Assembly: GCA_937930585.1 (NCBI GenBank)
Contig: CALHCA010000078.1
Location: 1 to 11,100, forward strand
Length of the DNA stretch: 11,100 nucleotides
Direction of reading: 5' to 3'
From: an uncultured bacterium
GTDB lineage: Bacteria > Patescibacteriota > Saccharimonadia > Saccharimonadales > Saccharimonadaceae
The position numbers and the translations under genes were made by a program. Under the pieces are notes generated by a model, which did no database searches, was not told where the DNA came from, and saw only the letters and a list, made by a program, of their open reading frames with translations. Of the stretch, positions 1-6,613 are shown in pieces; the first letter of the stretch is position 1; each line of letters opens with the position of its first letter.

Positions 1-80
1 TAGAGATTTTAGTATATTTAATATCAATATTATTCATCTTTTTATCTATTATGAGACTAATCAAAAATAAAATCAAGTAG
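1..80 (+). CDS. 3' end of a membrane protein, partial
   Basis: An open frame enters from the left edge and stops at TAG (78-80). The visible tail reads EILVYLISILFIFLSIMR followed by a lysine-rich end (LIKNKIK). This is a hydrophobic helix with a short basic tail, as in a C-terminal transmembrane segment with a cytoplasmic end. The start and most of the protein lie outside the window, so no function can be named. It converges on the secretion ATPase gene, whose stop is only 9 bases away, and both stops lie inside one shared hairpin. It could be a chance open frame, since only about 26 codons are visible, but the clean TM-plus-basic-tail pattern and the terminator placement favour a real gene. 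Confidence 0.6.
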   Translation, partial: EILVYLISILFIFLSIMRLIKNKIK

Positions 81-100
81 CAATTTAGCTACCTGATTTT
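69..100. terminator. bidirectional terminator shared by convergent genes
   Basis: AAAATCA and GTAGC pair with GCTAC and TGATTTT around the loop AATTTA, with one A/C mismatch, giving a 12-pair stem. On the minus strand it is followed by TTTTATTTTT, a good U-run. On the + strand the U-run is short (TTTT), so termination of the left gene may be weaker. Both stop codons (78-80 on + and 91-89 on minus) are inside the hairpin. Confidence 0.75.
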
Positions 101-3004
101 AAATATAACCTCACCGTCATCAACTTTTTTTGGATTATTCTTAGTAGCGCCAGAAGAGCTATTGCCTAAATCCGTAGAAGTTCTTATAGTTCTTATATCC
201 TGGATCACGAAATCATTTTGGATTTGCTGTGGTTTAGTCTTTTGCTGAACTTGCGAATTATTCAAATTATTCATATTATAAGAACTTGAGCTTTGGTTCT
301 GCATAATATTTTTCTGAAAAGTTCTAGCTAAATTGCTCTTCAAAGGAGTCTCCGGTTGGTTTTGTTGAACATTAGAATTTGAATTACCATTCCTTATTTC
401 ATCCCTCTTTTTTAGCCAATCATCCAAAAATGAATCTTTTTTAACACCATCATTAGAGTTGCTCAGATTAACATTATTAAAGCTGCCCGAGAACGCCCTC
501 TCCTGCCAACTGACTTGAGCTTTTTGTTGCAGCTGAGTTTGAGGCTGTGGCTGAGATGAATTAGCTCCAGGATTAACCCTCAAACGCCTTCGAATTTCAT
601 CTTCAACAATAGCTCGAGGGCGACCATATTTCGAAGCTGAATATTTTCGAAGCCCTTCACGAATCTCTGGATTAGATTTACCAAAAGGAGGTAAAAGCTT
701 CATTGTGAATGGAGCTGATGGAAATCCATTAACTAAAACAGTCGTGATTGAGTTATAGTTAGGTGTTTTGGTTAAATCTTCAGCTGTAAATGTTGGCGTG
801 AAGGCCTTTTGAAGAACTTCTGCGTCATCAATACCAATCCTACCAACAATCTTGTTAGGAACGTTACCAAAAATAGCACCCTTAATTGAATCTTTTAACT
901 GAGTTGTAAACTGGTTTGCTAAAATTAAATTCAGGCGATATTTTCGAGCTTCAGACAAAATAGATTCAAAAGAATCGGTTGCAAAGTTTTGAAACTCATC
1001 AACAAATAGACAAAAATCTTTTCGCTGGTCTTCAGGTATATCTGCACGGCTCATTGCCGCCGCTTGAAACTTCATCACAAAAACCATACCAAGGAGTTTT
1101 GCCGCTGCCTCTCCAAGTTTACCTTTCGAAAGATTTACGAGCAAAATCTTATTATTATCCATAACTTCGCGAATACTAAATGCACTCTTTTTTTGGCCAA
1201 TAATATTATTAACCAAGCCACTTTCGAATGGCGCCCATTTAGAAACAACCCAAGAAACAAGTTCTCCTGCGTCATTAGATTTTTGCGAAGCTGGCCACTC
1301 TTTAGTCCAAAAGTCAATTGCACGTTGATTTCGAAGATACTTAATTTTTTGCTTTGCAAACTCTGGGTCAACAAGAACTTTTGGAATATCCATAAAGGTT
1401 CCCCCATCTGGGTCGCTCATTAGTAATAGAGCCGCATTTCGAACAATATTCTCCATTCGAGGACCAACAACACCAGTATTTCCTGGATCATAGAGAGATT
1501 TCAGCATCGAATTGGTCTCGGAAATCACAAAATCCATCTCTTCAGGACTTGAGGCCTCAAAAATATTAAAACCAAGCGGGTTCTCAGTATCACTTGGGTC
1601 GAAATAAATCACGTCATCCATTCGTGATTGAGGAATCATCCCAAGTAATTCCTCAACAGAATCCCCATGTGGGTCAATAAAACAAAAACCTCGCCCGTCC
1701 ATTATATCTTGATAAGCCAAATTTTCAAGGAGCTTAGACTTACCCATACCTGTCTGACCAATAATATATGTATGACGGCGACGATCATTGATTCCGAGGC
1801 GAATTTGTTTTTCAACACCGCGGAATTCATTGACTCCAATCAATAAGCCTTCTTTCATTGGCTCAGTTGGGCCATCAACTTGTCGAATTCTTTGACGTTC
1901 AATCTTACCAGTTGGAATTGAATTTTGATTTGGCAAGTGAAAAATTGTCGAAAGCTCAACACTATTCAGAATATTCTGATTTGTACTTTGAGGAAAAAAT
2001 CGAAAAATATAAGCAGTAACTAATTCATCGATATTATTAGTCATATTAAACTTAAAACCATTATACCGTGGCGAGTCAAATAAAGAAAATGCAGAAACGA
2101 TAGACTGTAAAATTGCTTGACTTTTTACAGCTGTCGAAGAAGAGGCTACAACCCGAGTTAAAACTTCATAGCCTGGATACTTAGTTTTATCTTCAATTGC
2201 TTGGATTTCTTCATTTTCTAAAGCCGTAAGCTGTGGATATTCAGTATTCGAAGTATTTAGACCATATGTAGGCGGTTTCCATAAAGCTTCCATAATATCA
2301 AGTACAGCTGTGGTATTATTATTTTTCTTGCTTTTGCCTTTTCGAATTGACTCAACCTTTTCATTAGATTTAAGAGTCCAGCTCTCAGGTGCAGGCCTGA
2401 ACATAATTTGAATTGCCGCTCCATCTCCACGCTCAACACCGCTCAAAGCATCTAGCAGTGCACGGGCAGCATCGCGGCGGCTTTCTTGATACGTTGCAAT
2501 TGGATAAAAGTAGTCTTTTTTAAGTTCAAATTCACCGCCAATCACACCTTGCATCTTTCCTTGTTGAGAAAAAATATTTTCCATTTCAACTTCTTCAAGA
2601 CGAGCCGCTGGATATGCAGCAGAGATTGCTTGCTTGATTGTTTCAGTCAAAACCGCAGGAACGACCGCATAATAACGAACAAGACCATCACTTGCAACAA
2701 TTTCGAAAGAAATATGTCTCTGTCCATAAAGTTTAGTTTTAAATCCTTTCGTTGCAGTACTTGCAATAATATTATACATTGTTTGAGCTTCAGAAAGAAC
2801 TTCATCTACAACATCCCGCTCATCACGACCGCCAACCTCAAGATCATCACTTGGAGGTGGAAGGTGAATTCGAATTGGCACCATTTTTAGGCCACGCTCA
2901 TAATTTTTCGCCTCTTGAACCATTCTCTTATATTGATCAAAAGCAAAATAAGAAGCCACGCAAATAATTACAAAGCTAATAAATAATATTATCCAAATTC
3001 CCAT
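89..3004 (-). CDS. VirD4/TraG-like type IV secretion ATPase, membrane-anchored
   Basis: The 971-residue protein has one N-terminal membrane helix (about residues 3-22), then about 350 residues without recognisable motifs. A P-loop ATPase domain follows: Walker A GQTGMGKS near 416-423, the FIDPHGD strand near 442-448, Walker B CLFVDEFQNF near 665-674, and ANQFTTQL near 696-703, as in VirD4/TraD/HerA-type DNA pumps. From about residue 820 the tail is a low-complexity Q/N/S-rich stretch, probably disordered. Families of this type couple DNA or protein substrates to a type IV secretion channel; the substrate here is unknown. The gene is last in a three-gene operon. Its ATG overlaps the upstream stop by one base (TAATG), and GGTGGGAAG supplies a Shine-Dalgarno. 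A VirB4-type assembly ATPase cannot be fully excluded, but the single N-terminal anchor and motif spacing favour the coupling-protein/DUF87 group. Confidence 0.85.
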   Translation of the reverse strand: MGIWIILFISFVIICVASYFAFDQYKRMVQEAKNYERGLKMVPIRIHLPPPSDDLEVGGRDERDVVDEVLSEAQTMYNIIASTATKGFKTKLYGQRHISFEIVASDGLVRYYAVVPAVLTETIKQAISAAYPAARLEEVEMENIFSQQGKMQGVIGGEFELKKDYFYPIATYQESRRDAARALLDALSGVERGDGAAIQIMFRPAPESWTLKSNEKVESIRKGKSKKNNNTTAVLDIMEALWKPPTYGLNTSNTEYPQLTALENEEIQAIEDKTKYPGYEVLTRVVASSSTAVKSQAILQSIVSAFSLFDSPRYNGFKFNMTNNIDELVTAYIFRFFPQSTNQNILNSVELSTIFHLPNQNSIPTGKIERQRIRQVDGPTEPMKEGLLIGVNEFRGVEKQIRLGINDRRRHTYIIGQTGMGKSKLLENLAYQDIMDGRGFCFIDPHGDSVEELLGMIPQSRMDDVIYFDPSDTENPLGFNIFEASSPEEMDFVISETNSMLKSLYDPGNTGVVGPRMENIVRNAALLLMSDPDGGTFMDIPKVLVDPEFAKQKIKYLRNQRAIDFWTKEWPASQKSNDAGELVSWVVSKWAPFESGLVNNIIGQKKSAFSIREVMDNNKILLVNLSKGKLGEAAAKLLGMVFVMKFQAAAMSRADIPEDQRKDFCLFVDEFQNFATDSFESILSEARKYRLNLILANQFTTQLKDSIKGAIFGNVPNKIVGRIGIDDAEVLQKAFTPTFTAEDLTKTPNYNSITTVLVNGFPSAPFTMKLLPPFGKSNPEIREGLRKYSASKYGRPRAIVEDEIRRRLRVNPGANSSQPQPQTQLQQKAQVSWQERAFSGSFNNVNLSNSNDGVKKDSFLDDWLKKRDEIRNGNSNSNVQQNQPETPLKSNLARTFQKNIMQNQSSSSYNMNNLNNSQVQQKTKPQQIQNDFVIQDIRTIRTSTDLGNSSSGATKNNPKKVDDGEVIFKIR

Positions 3005-3414
3005 TACTTCCCACCATTTATAATTCTGTTATATCTTTTTTTCAAATAGTCTATCTGCATTTCTTTAAATCGAACTTCACGAGCATATGGATCACCCTTA
3101 GTCTCAACTATCATCTTCTTCAAATCTTTCACCCATTCATCTTCCATGAGGTCGATATCTCTTGCAGTAGCTGGAACTACGGCTACCGGGCTGTTTGATG
3201 ATGATTGCTGGACCGCTGGCAAAATAGCTTGTGAAATTGGCTGCTGAGAATCTTGATTCGAAAAAGCCTGCATAGCTTCGGCTCTAGCCTTATCACTATC
3301 GATTCTATTCACATTTTGCTCAAAGCCAAAATTCCCCACTTCGTGAGGATTATTTATTGGTTGAGAATGAGCTTCAAAGACTCGTGGAATTTCAAGATTT
3401 TTTTGCGGTTCCAT
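3004..3414 (-). CDS. hypothetical protein, secretion-operon partner
   Basis: A 136-residue soluble protein with no signal peptide or membrane helix. The first 75 or so residues are Q/N/S-rich and probably disordered. The C-terminal half looks folded and charged: DIDLMEDEWVKDLKKMIVET, then KGDPYAREVRFKEMQIDYLKKRYN, likely two helices. I recall similar short proteins beside secretion or pilus genes in CPR genomes, but I cannot name a family. The stop overlaps the ATPase start (TAATG), implying translational coupling and a shared role, perhaps as an adaptor. No Shine-Dalgarno precedes its ATG; an extended -10 box lies 8 bases upstream instead, so it may be expressed from its own leaderless mRNA as well as by read-through. 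Confidence 0.75.
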   Translation of the reverse strand: MEPQKNLEIPRVFEAHSQPINNPHEVGNFGFEQNVNRIDSDKARAEAMQAFSNQDSQQPISQAILPAVQQSSSNSPVAVVPATARDIDLMEDEWVKDLKKMIVETKGDPYAREVRFKEMQIDYLKKRYNRIINGGK

Positions 3415-3422
3415 ATGTAACT

Positions 3423-3431
3423 ATTATATCA
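3423..3431 (-). promoter_or_regulatory. extended -10 promoter for the 136-residue gene
   Basis: TGATATAAT on the minus strand, identical to the extended -10 boxes of rnpB and ssrA in this window. It ends 8 bases before the ATG at 3414, so the predicted transcript starts within about 2 bases of the start codon. The -35 region is weak. Confidence 0.55.
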
Positions 3432-3437
3432 CAAACG

Positions 3438-3887
3438 TTAGCGTTTTGAAATGTAAATTATTGCAATTACTTCAATAATTATCAATAATAATATTTCGAA
3501 TATTCCAACTCCGCCGGTGGATTGTTTTGCTATAATTCCAATTGGAGCAAAAGCGAGCGCAGCAGAATATTTCAAAAAGAAAGCTGGATTTTTTTCTTGT
3601 TTTTTTAGTGAAGGCTGACCCTTTCTGACTAAAGAATATGCAAGCGAAAAAACCCTATATGAAGAATATAAAAATATCGCAATAATACCGAGAAAAACCA
3701 AATATATCATTGCAAATAATGCAAGGATCCCAACTGGACCAACTTTATTAGGAGAAGTTTGGGTGAGCATTAAAAAAATGCCAATACCCGACAACCCAGA
3801 CAGACTAAAAATAATTTTTGAAATCATAATATAATACCATTTTGTTAGATTCAGCCCAAAGAGTAAGCAAGTAGGAATTTCCATCAT
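3438..3887 (-). CDS. small four-helix membrane protein, unknown function
   Basis: A 149-residue hydrophobic protein. Predicted membrane segments lie near residues 21-41 (SKIIFSLSGLSGIGIFLML), 50-75 (GPVGILALFAMIYLVFLGII), 105-120 and 127-146, with a short basic loop (RKGQPSLKKQEK) between the second and third. The family is not recognised. It opens the operon with the 136-residue protein and the secretion ATPase, so it may be a membrane component of that apparatus (inference). Start choice is uncertain: the ATG at 3887 has TAAGG ten bases upstream, while the ATG at 3827 (residue 21) would start directly at the first helix but has no clear Shine-Dalgarno. The first 20 residues add an unusual hydrophobic stretch, so 3827 may be the true start. 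A 16-pair inverted repeat brackets the 3887 start. Confidence 0.7.
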   Translation of the reverse strand: MMEIPTCLLFGLNLTKWYYIMISKIIFSLSGLSGIGIFLMLTQTSPNKVGPVGILALFAMIYLVFLGIIAIFLYSSYRVFSLAYSLVRKGQPSLKKQEKNPAFFLKYSAALAFAPIGIIAKQSTGGVGIFEILLLIIIEVIAIIYISKR

Positions 3888-3932
3888 AACAAAAATACCT
3901 TACTAAAATATGTGGCCTACGGCTTACTCTTT
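3858..3932 (-). repeat. 16-pair inverted repeat around the membrane-protein start
   Basis: AAAGAGTAAGC plus GTAGG (3858-3875) are complementary to CCTAC plus GCTTACTCTTT (3916-3932), with a 2/1-base internal loop. On the minus-strand mRNA the 40-base loop holds TAAGG and the ATG at 3887. The outer arm also competes with the adjacent GGCCTA/TAGGCC hairpin (3914-3938). Confidence 0.6.
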
Positions 3933-4160
3933 TAGGCCAGTTGACCGCTTCTCGCGAGGAGAAGCATAGTTATTTTATTTCATTGAGGGTTCCTTGAATA
4001 TTTTCTTTTGAAAATATAAGTACTTATTAGCCTCAGCGCTCTACGCTATTTTTTTGCGGAGCTTTTTGGCGTTTCGAAACTAAGTTAAAAATCCGATGAT
4101 GATTTTATAAACCTCAATTTCAAATCGCCGTTCAAACTCCGTAAAGAATACCGGTCAACT
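3914..4160 (-). ncRNA. candidate structured leader RNA with pseudoknot
   Basis: I find no gene here but several mutually consistent helices. AGTTGACCG (4160-4152) closes with CGGTCAACT (3947-3939), nine perfect pairs about 200 bases apart. CGGAG-TTT...GGCG-TTT (4141-4122) pairs with AAA-CGCC...AAA-CTCCG (4074-4057), with small bulges. ATTGAGG (4118-4112) pairs with CCTCAAT (3988-3982), which crosses the previous helix and makes a pseudoknot. Local hairpins lie at 4106-4088, 4047-4035, 4017-3998, 3965-3947 (GCTTCTC/GAGAAGC) and 3938-3914 (GGCCTA/TAGGCC). A minus-strand promoter at 4255-4283 would transcribe all of this as the leader of the secretion operon. The strand is inferred from that promoter. 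It matches no RNA family I can name; a large riboswitch-like leader or a stand-alone ncRNA are both possible. Confidence 0.5.
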
Positions 4161-4254
4161 CAAAATTATCAAATTTTAAAATTTCTAATGTGCTTGGTGG
4201 AATGTACAATACTGTTTTTTATTTTTGCTTTTTATTTCTTTCAAAGCTATTCTT

Positions 4255-4283
4255 ATTCTATCACAAGCTTTTCGAAAAGTCAA
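4255..4283 (-). promoter_or_regulatory. promoter of the structured leader / secretion operon
   Basis: -35 TTGACT (4283-4278), 17-base spacer, -10 TAGAAT (4260-4255) with TGA extension. Predicted transcription start is near 4248, giving about 360 bases of leader before the ATG at 3887. Confidence 0.6.
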
Positions 4284-4384
4284 TACCATAAGCGCAATAA
4301 AATTAGTTTTGTTGTACTTTTAACATGTTTAAATCTGTTAATTTTAATGAACAAAAAAATTATACAAAAAAGTCAAAAAAAGTA

Positions 4385-4413
4385 TTGACTTTATGCTTAT
4401 TTTAGATTATTAT
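4385..4413 (+). promoter_or_regulatory. strong + strand promoter for the mini-ORF
   Basis: -35 TTGACT (4385-4390), 17-base spacer, -10 TATTAT (4408-4413). Predicted start is near 4420, about 5 bases before an ATG at 4425. AGAGG (4414-4418) has correct Shine-Dalgarno spacing to that ATG but would lie just upstream of the predicted transcript start. Confidence 0.6.
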
Positions 4414-4424
4414 AGAGGTAGCTT

Positions 4425-4601
4425 ATGAATAAAAAGTTTATACATGAGCCAAAAATAAAAATTATTTCAAGTGAATTCCGCAGTTCACATAAAACTCTAA
4501 AATTAAAAAATCAAAAACTCCACATTACTATTTATAAAATGAGCGTTCCTCGCAGTCGCTCATTTTTATTTTTTCGAAAAATAAAAAAACATCCTATATA
4601 A
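4425..4601 (+). CDS. 58-codon basic mini-ORF with internal terminator
   Basis: Not a recognised family. It starts at the ATG directly after a strong promoter and reads MNKKFIHEPKIKIISSEF..., rich in Lys/Arg/Ser, with KMSVPRSRSFLFF near the end, and stops at TAA 4599-4601. The notable feature is that an intrinsic terminator (4536-4574) lies inside the frame. RNA ending at its U-run would carry about 49 codons and no stop codon. Nonstop mRNAs of this design are known for the ribosome-rescue factors ArfA (E. coli) and BrfA (Bacillus), and tmRNA is encoded next door. However, the sequence lacks the KGKGSY-type motif I associate with those proteins, so any link is by architecture only. It could equally be a short non-coding RNA with a chance open frame. 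Confidence 0.4.
   Translation: MNKKFIHEPKIKIISSEFRSSHKTLKLKNQKLHITIYKMSVPRSRSFLFFRKIKKHPI
4536..4574 (+). terminator. intrinsic terminator inside the mini-ORF
   Basis: AAAATGAGCG (4536-4545) pairs with CGCTCATTTT (4557-4566) around an 11-base loop, followed by TATTTTTT. The T-run favours the + strand. Confidence 0.8.
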
Positions 4602-4612
4602 AAGATGCTTTT
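4583..4612. terminator. terminator downstream of ssrA
   Basis: On the minus strand AGCATC pairs with GATGTT across a 10-base loop, followed by a run of Ts, 13 bases past the tmRNA CCA end. On the + strand the same hairpin is followed by CTTTT, so it may act as a back-up for the mini-ORF transcript. Confidence 0.65.
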
Positions 4613-4624
4613 AATAATACTGTT

Positions 4625-5000
4625 TGGTGGAGCTGCCGAGAACTGCCCTCGGGTCCAAAAGGTAACATTTTGGCCTTCTACAAGTTTAGTTAATTTTAGT
4701 TAAAATTTAATACTTAAAAAATCAACAAAAATATATTAAAAGTTGCGAAAAAATCTCACTTAAAATTTATCGCGAAAATTTTAAGCTATCAGTGAAAAAA
4801 TATGACACTTTTCGAAATACGCACTGCCCTATTTCGAAAAATGGTTGCTAATAAATTAAGCAGCAACTGGTGCTGAAGCTGGAGCAAATAATGCTGCAAC
4901 TTTAGCTGCAAAGTTTTTTGCATTTATTTAATACTTTACGCAGTAAACGACTTGCAAGCCAAACTGTTAAATTCCTCTTGTCTAAAGCTAATTCAGCCCC
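4625..5000 (-). ncRNA. ssrA: transfer-messenger RNA (tmRNA)
   Basis: tmRNA rescues ribosomes stalled on mRNAs without stop codons, working with SmpB, and tags the nascent chain for proteolysis. The 5' end GGGGCUG (5000-4994) pairs with CAGCUCC, and the encoded 3' end is ACCA (4625). GGAC precedes a T-arm with stem CCGAG/CUCGG, as in E. coli. The tag frame runs from GCA (4921-4919) to TAA (4858-4856): 21 codons starting AKNFAAKV and ending APVAA, the small hydrophobic C-terminus expected for ClpXP/FtsH-type proteases. A hairpin GTTGCT/AGCAAC holds the tag stop, and CTTAAAATTT/AAATTTTAAG (4759-4785) is one of the downstream helices. At 376 bases the length is normal. The T-loop is GGCAGUU rather than UUCRANU, and the D-loop is also divergent. 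Confidence 0.97.
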
Positions 5001-5011
5001 AACATATTTAC

Positions 5012-5020
5012 ATTATATCA
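5012..5020 (-). promoter_or_regulatory. ssrA extended -10 promoter
   Basis: TGATATAAT on the minus strand, 11 bases upstream of mature tmRNA base 1. A short 5' extension for RNase P processing is therefore likely. The -35 is weak; the TG extension probably compensates. Confidence 0.65.
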
Positions 5021-5025
5021 TAAAA

Positions 5026-5054
5026 TTGAGATTTTTAAATGCTTATGATAAAAT
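5026..5054 (+). promoter_or_regulatory. comM promoter
   Basis: -35 TTGAGA (5026-5031), 17-base spacer, -10 TAAAAT (5049-5054) with TGA extension. The -10 ends 9 bases before the comM ATG, predicting a leader of about 3 bases or fewer. It interleaves with the divergent ssrA promoter. Confidence 0.7.
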
Positions 5055-5063
5055 TATTACATT

Positions 5064-6569
5064 ATGGTGAGTAAAGTTATATCAGCCGCACCAATTGGCT
5101 ATGAAGCAGAAATTATTGAGGTGGAAGGAGATTCTTCAAAAGGATTACCGAGTTTGCAAATTGTTGGAATGGGAAATAAAGCGATCGATGAAGCAAAAGA
5201 ACGAGTTCGAAGTGCAATCAAAAACTCAATGTTAGATTTCCCCGCCAAGAAAATTGTTATAAATTTAGCGCCTGCAGAAATCCCAAAAGATGGAACTTTT
5301 TTTGACTTACCTATTGCGATTTCAATTTTAACACTCTCAAATCAGATAAAACAGTACGAATTAAAGTCCCGCGCATTCGTTGGAGAGTTATCACTAAGCG
5401 GAGATCTTAGGCCAGTTAAAGGTGTTATTAATATCGTTGAAAAGCTTCGAAGCCATGGAGTTAAAGAAATTTTCTTACCTATTGAGAATTTAGAAACAAG
5501 CTCAATAATAGATGGCGTAAAATTAATTGGTGCAAGAAATCTTAAAGAGGTTTTTCTTCATCTTAAAAATGAAAAAATAATAAAAAATGAAAAAAGTATC
5601 ACTCCTTTTAAAGACAACAATAACGGTATTATTCTTGATGATATCATTGGCCAAGAACAGGCAAAAAGAGCTCTAACTATTGCAATAGCTGGGAGGCACA
5701 ATATACTGCTAACTGGTCCTCCAGGAACAGGAAAAACAATGCTTGCTCAAGCCGCCTTAAATCTATTACCACCACTTTCGAAAAGTGAGCTATTGGAAGT
5801 TTTAAAAATTCATGGCCTGGTTGATGAAATTAGCCCAAATATTTCGAGACCTTTTCGTACGCCACACCATACAGCAAGCAAAATATCTATAATCGGAGGT
5901 GGTTCAAAAGCTCTACCTGGTGAAATTAGTCTGGCACACAATGGTGTTCTATTTTTAGATGAAATGCCAGAATTTCCTAAATCTATACTTGAAAGTTTAC
6001 GACAACCGTTGGAAGATAGAAAAATAACTATAACTCGCACAAATCGAAAAAGCTCTTATCCTGCAAATTTTATGCTTATTGCAACGATGAATCCCTGTCC
6101 TTGCGGTTTTTATGGAGACACAACAAAGGAATGCACCTGTTCATCCACTCAAATTCTTAATTACCAAAGAAAGCTTTCTGGACCATTGATGGATAGAATT
6201 GATATGGTTGTTAATGTTGATAGAATACATAACAAAAATCTTCTTTCGAAAAATAATAGACAAAATTCTGAGCATACTAATGCCAAGAAACAGATAGAAA
6301 TGTCGTTAGAATTACAACATAAACGTTATAGTTGTAGTGATTTATACAACAGTATGGTTAAAACTAGTGATGTAAAAAATAGATTTAATATTTCGAAAGA
6401 AGCCGAAAACCTATTAAATTTAGCAACGTCAAAGCTTGACTTATCCGCTCGAGCATTTCTAAAGATACTTAAAGTTTCACGCACAATTGCAGACCTTGAC
6501 TCATCAAAAGATATTAAAGTAAATCACATTAGCGAGGCTTTACAATATCGTCATAAAAATGAAAATTAA
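5064..6569 (+). CDS. comM: ComM/YifB AAA+ branch-migration helicase
   Basis: The 501-residue length is normal for the ComM (YifB, Mg-chelatase-like) family. An N-terminal Lon-S5-like domain (about 1-165) contains GLPSLQIVGMGNKAIDEAKERVRSA-type conserved sequence (split here only by description), and NLAPAEIPKDG. The AAA+ core follows: Walker A GPPGTGKT (218-225), the conserved RPFRTPHHTAS segment (262-272), Walker B VLFLDE (295-300), a cysteine cluster MNPCPCGFYG...CTC (343-359), and the arginine-finger region LSGPLMDRID near 371-380. ComM is a hexameric helicase that extends branch migration at recombination intermediates during natural transformation, so it implies integration of taken-up DNA. 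No Shine-Dalgarno precedes the ATG; the promoter lies so close that the mRNA is probably leaderless. No hairpin terminator separates it from infC, so some read-through is possible. Confidence 0.95.
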   Translation: MVSKVISAAPIGYEAEIIEVEGDSSKGLPSLQIVGMGNKAIDEAKERVRSAIKNSMLDFPAKKIVINLAPAEIPKDGTFFDLPIAISILTLSNQIKQYELKSRAFVGELSLSGDLRPVKGVINIVEKLRSHGVKEIFLPIENLETSSIIDGVKLIGARNLKEVFLHLKNEKIIKNEKSITPFKDNNNGIILDDIIGQEQAKRALTIAIAGRHNILLTGPPGTGKTMLAQAALNLLPPLSKSELLEVLKIHGLVDEISPNISRPFRTPHHTASKISIIGGGSKALPGEISLAHNGVLFLDEMPEFPKSILESLRQPLEDRKITITRTNRKSSYPANFMLIATMNPCPCGFYGDTTKECTCSSTQILNYQRKLSGPLMDRIDMVVNVDRIHNKNLLSKNNRQNSEHTNAKKQIEMSLELQHKRYSCSDLYNSMVKTSDVKNRFNISKEAENLLNLATSKLDLSARAFLKILKVSRTIADLDSSKDIKVNHISEALQYRHKNEN

Positions 6570-6578
6570 GTAAAATAC

Positions 6579-6607
6579 TTGATTTATTCTAAAAAATTTG
6601 ATAAAAT
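6579..6607 (+). promoter_or_regulatory. infC-rpmI-rplT promoter
   Basis: -35 TTGATT (6579-6584), 17-base spacer, -10 TAAAAT (6602-6607) with TGA extension. Transcription should start near 6614, at the base of the leader hairpin. Confidence 0.7.
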
Positions 6608-6613
6608 AATATG

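Noticed and set aside
2486..2890. 134-codon + strand open frame
   Set aside because: It lies wholly antisense to the well-supported secretion ATPase gene and its translation has no domain-like features. The other long antisense frames (979-1423, 5810-6040, 7099-7582, 8546-8788, 9789-10004) are rejected for the same reason.
4188..4388. 66-codon + strand open frame rich in Phe/Ile
   Set aside because: No Shine-Dalgarno or promoter at its start, biased low-complexity composition, and it lies antisense to the predicted leader promoter; most likely a chance frame in AT-rich DNA.
4759..4785. Hairpin CTTAAAATTT/AAATTTTAAG as a separate terminator or operator
   Set aside because: It lies within tmRNA downstream of the tag and is best explained as one of its internal helices.
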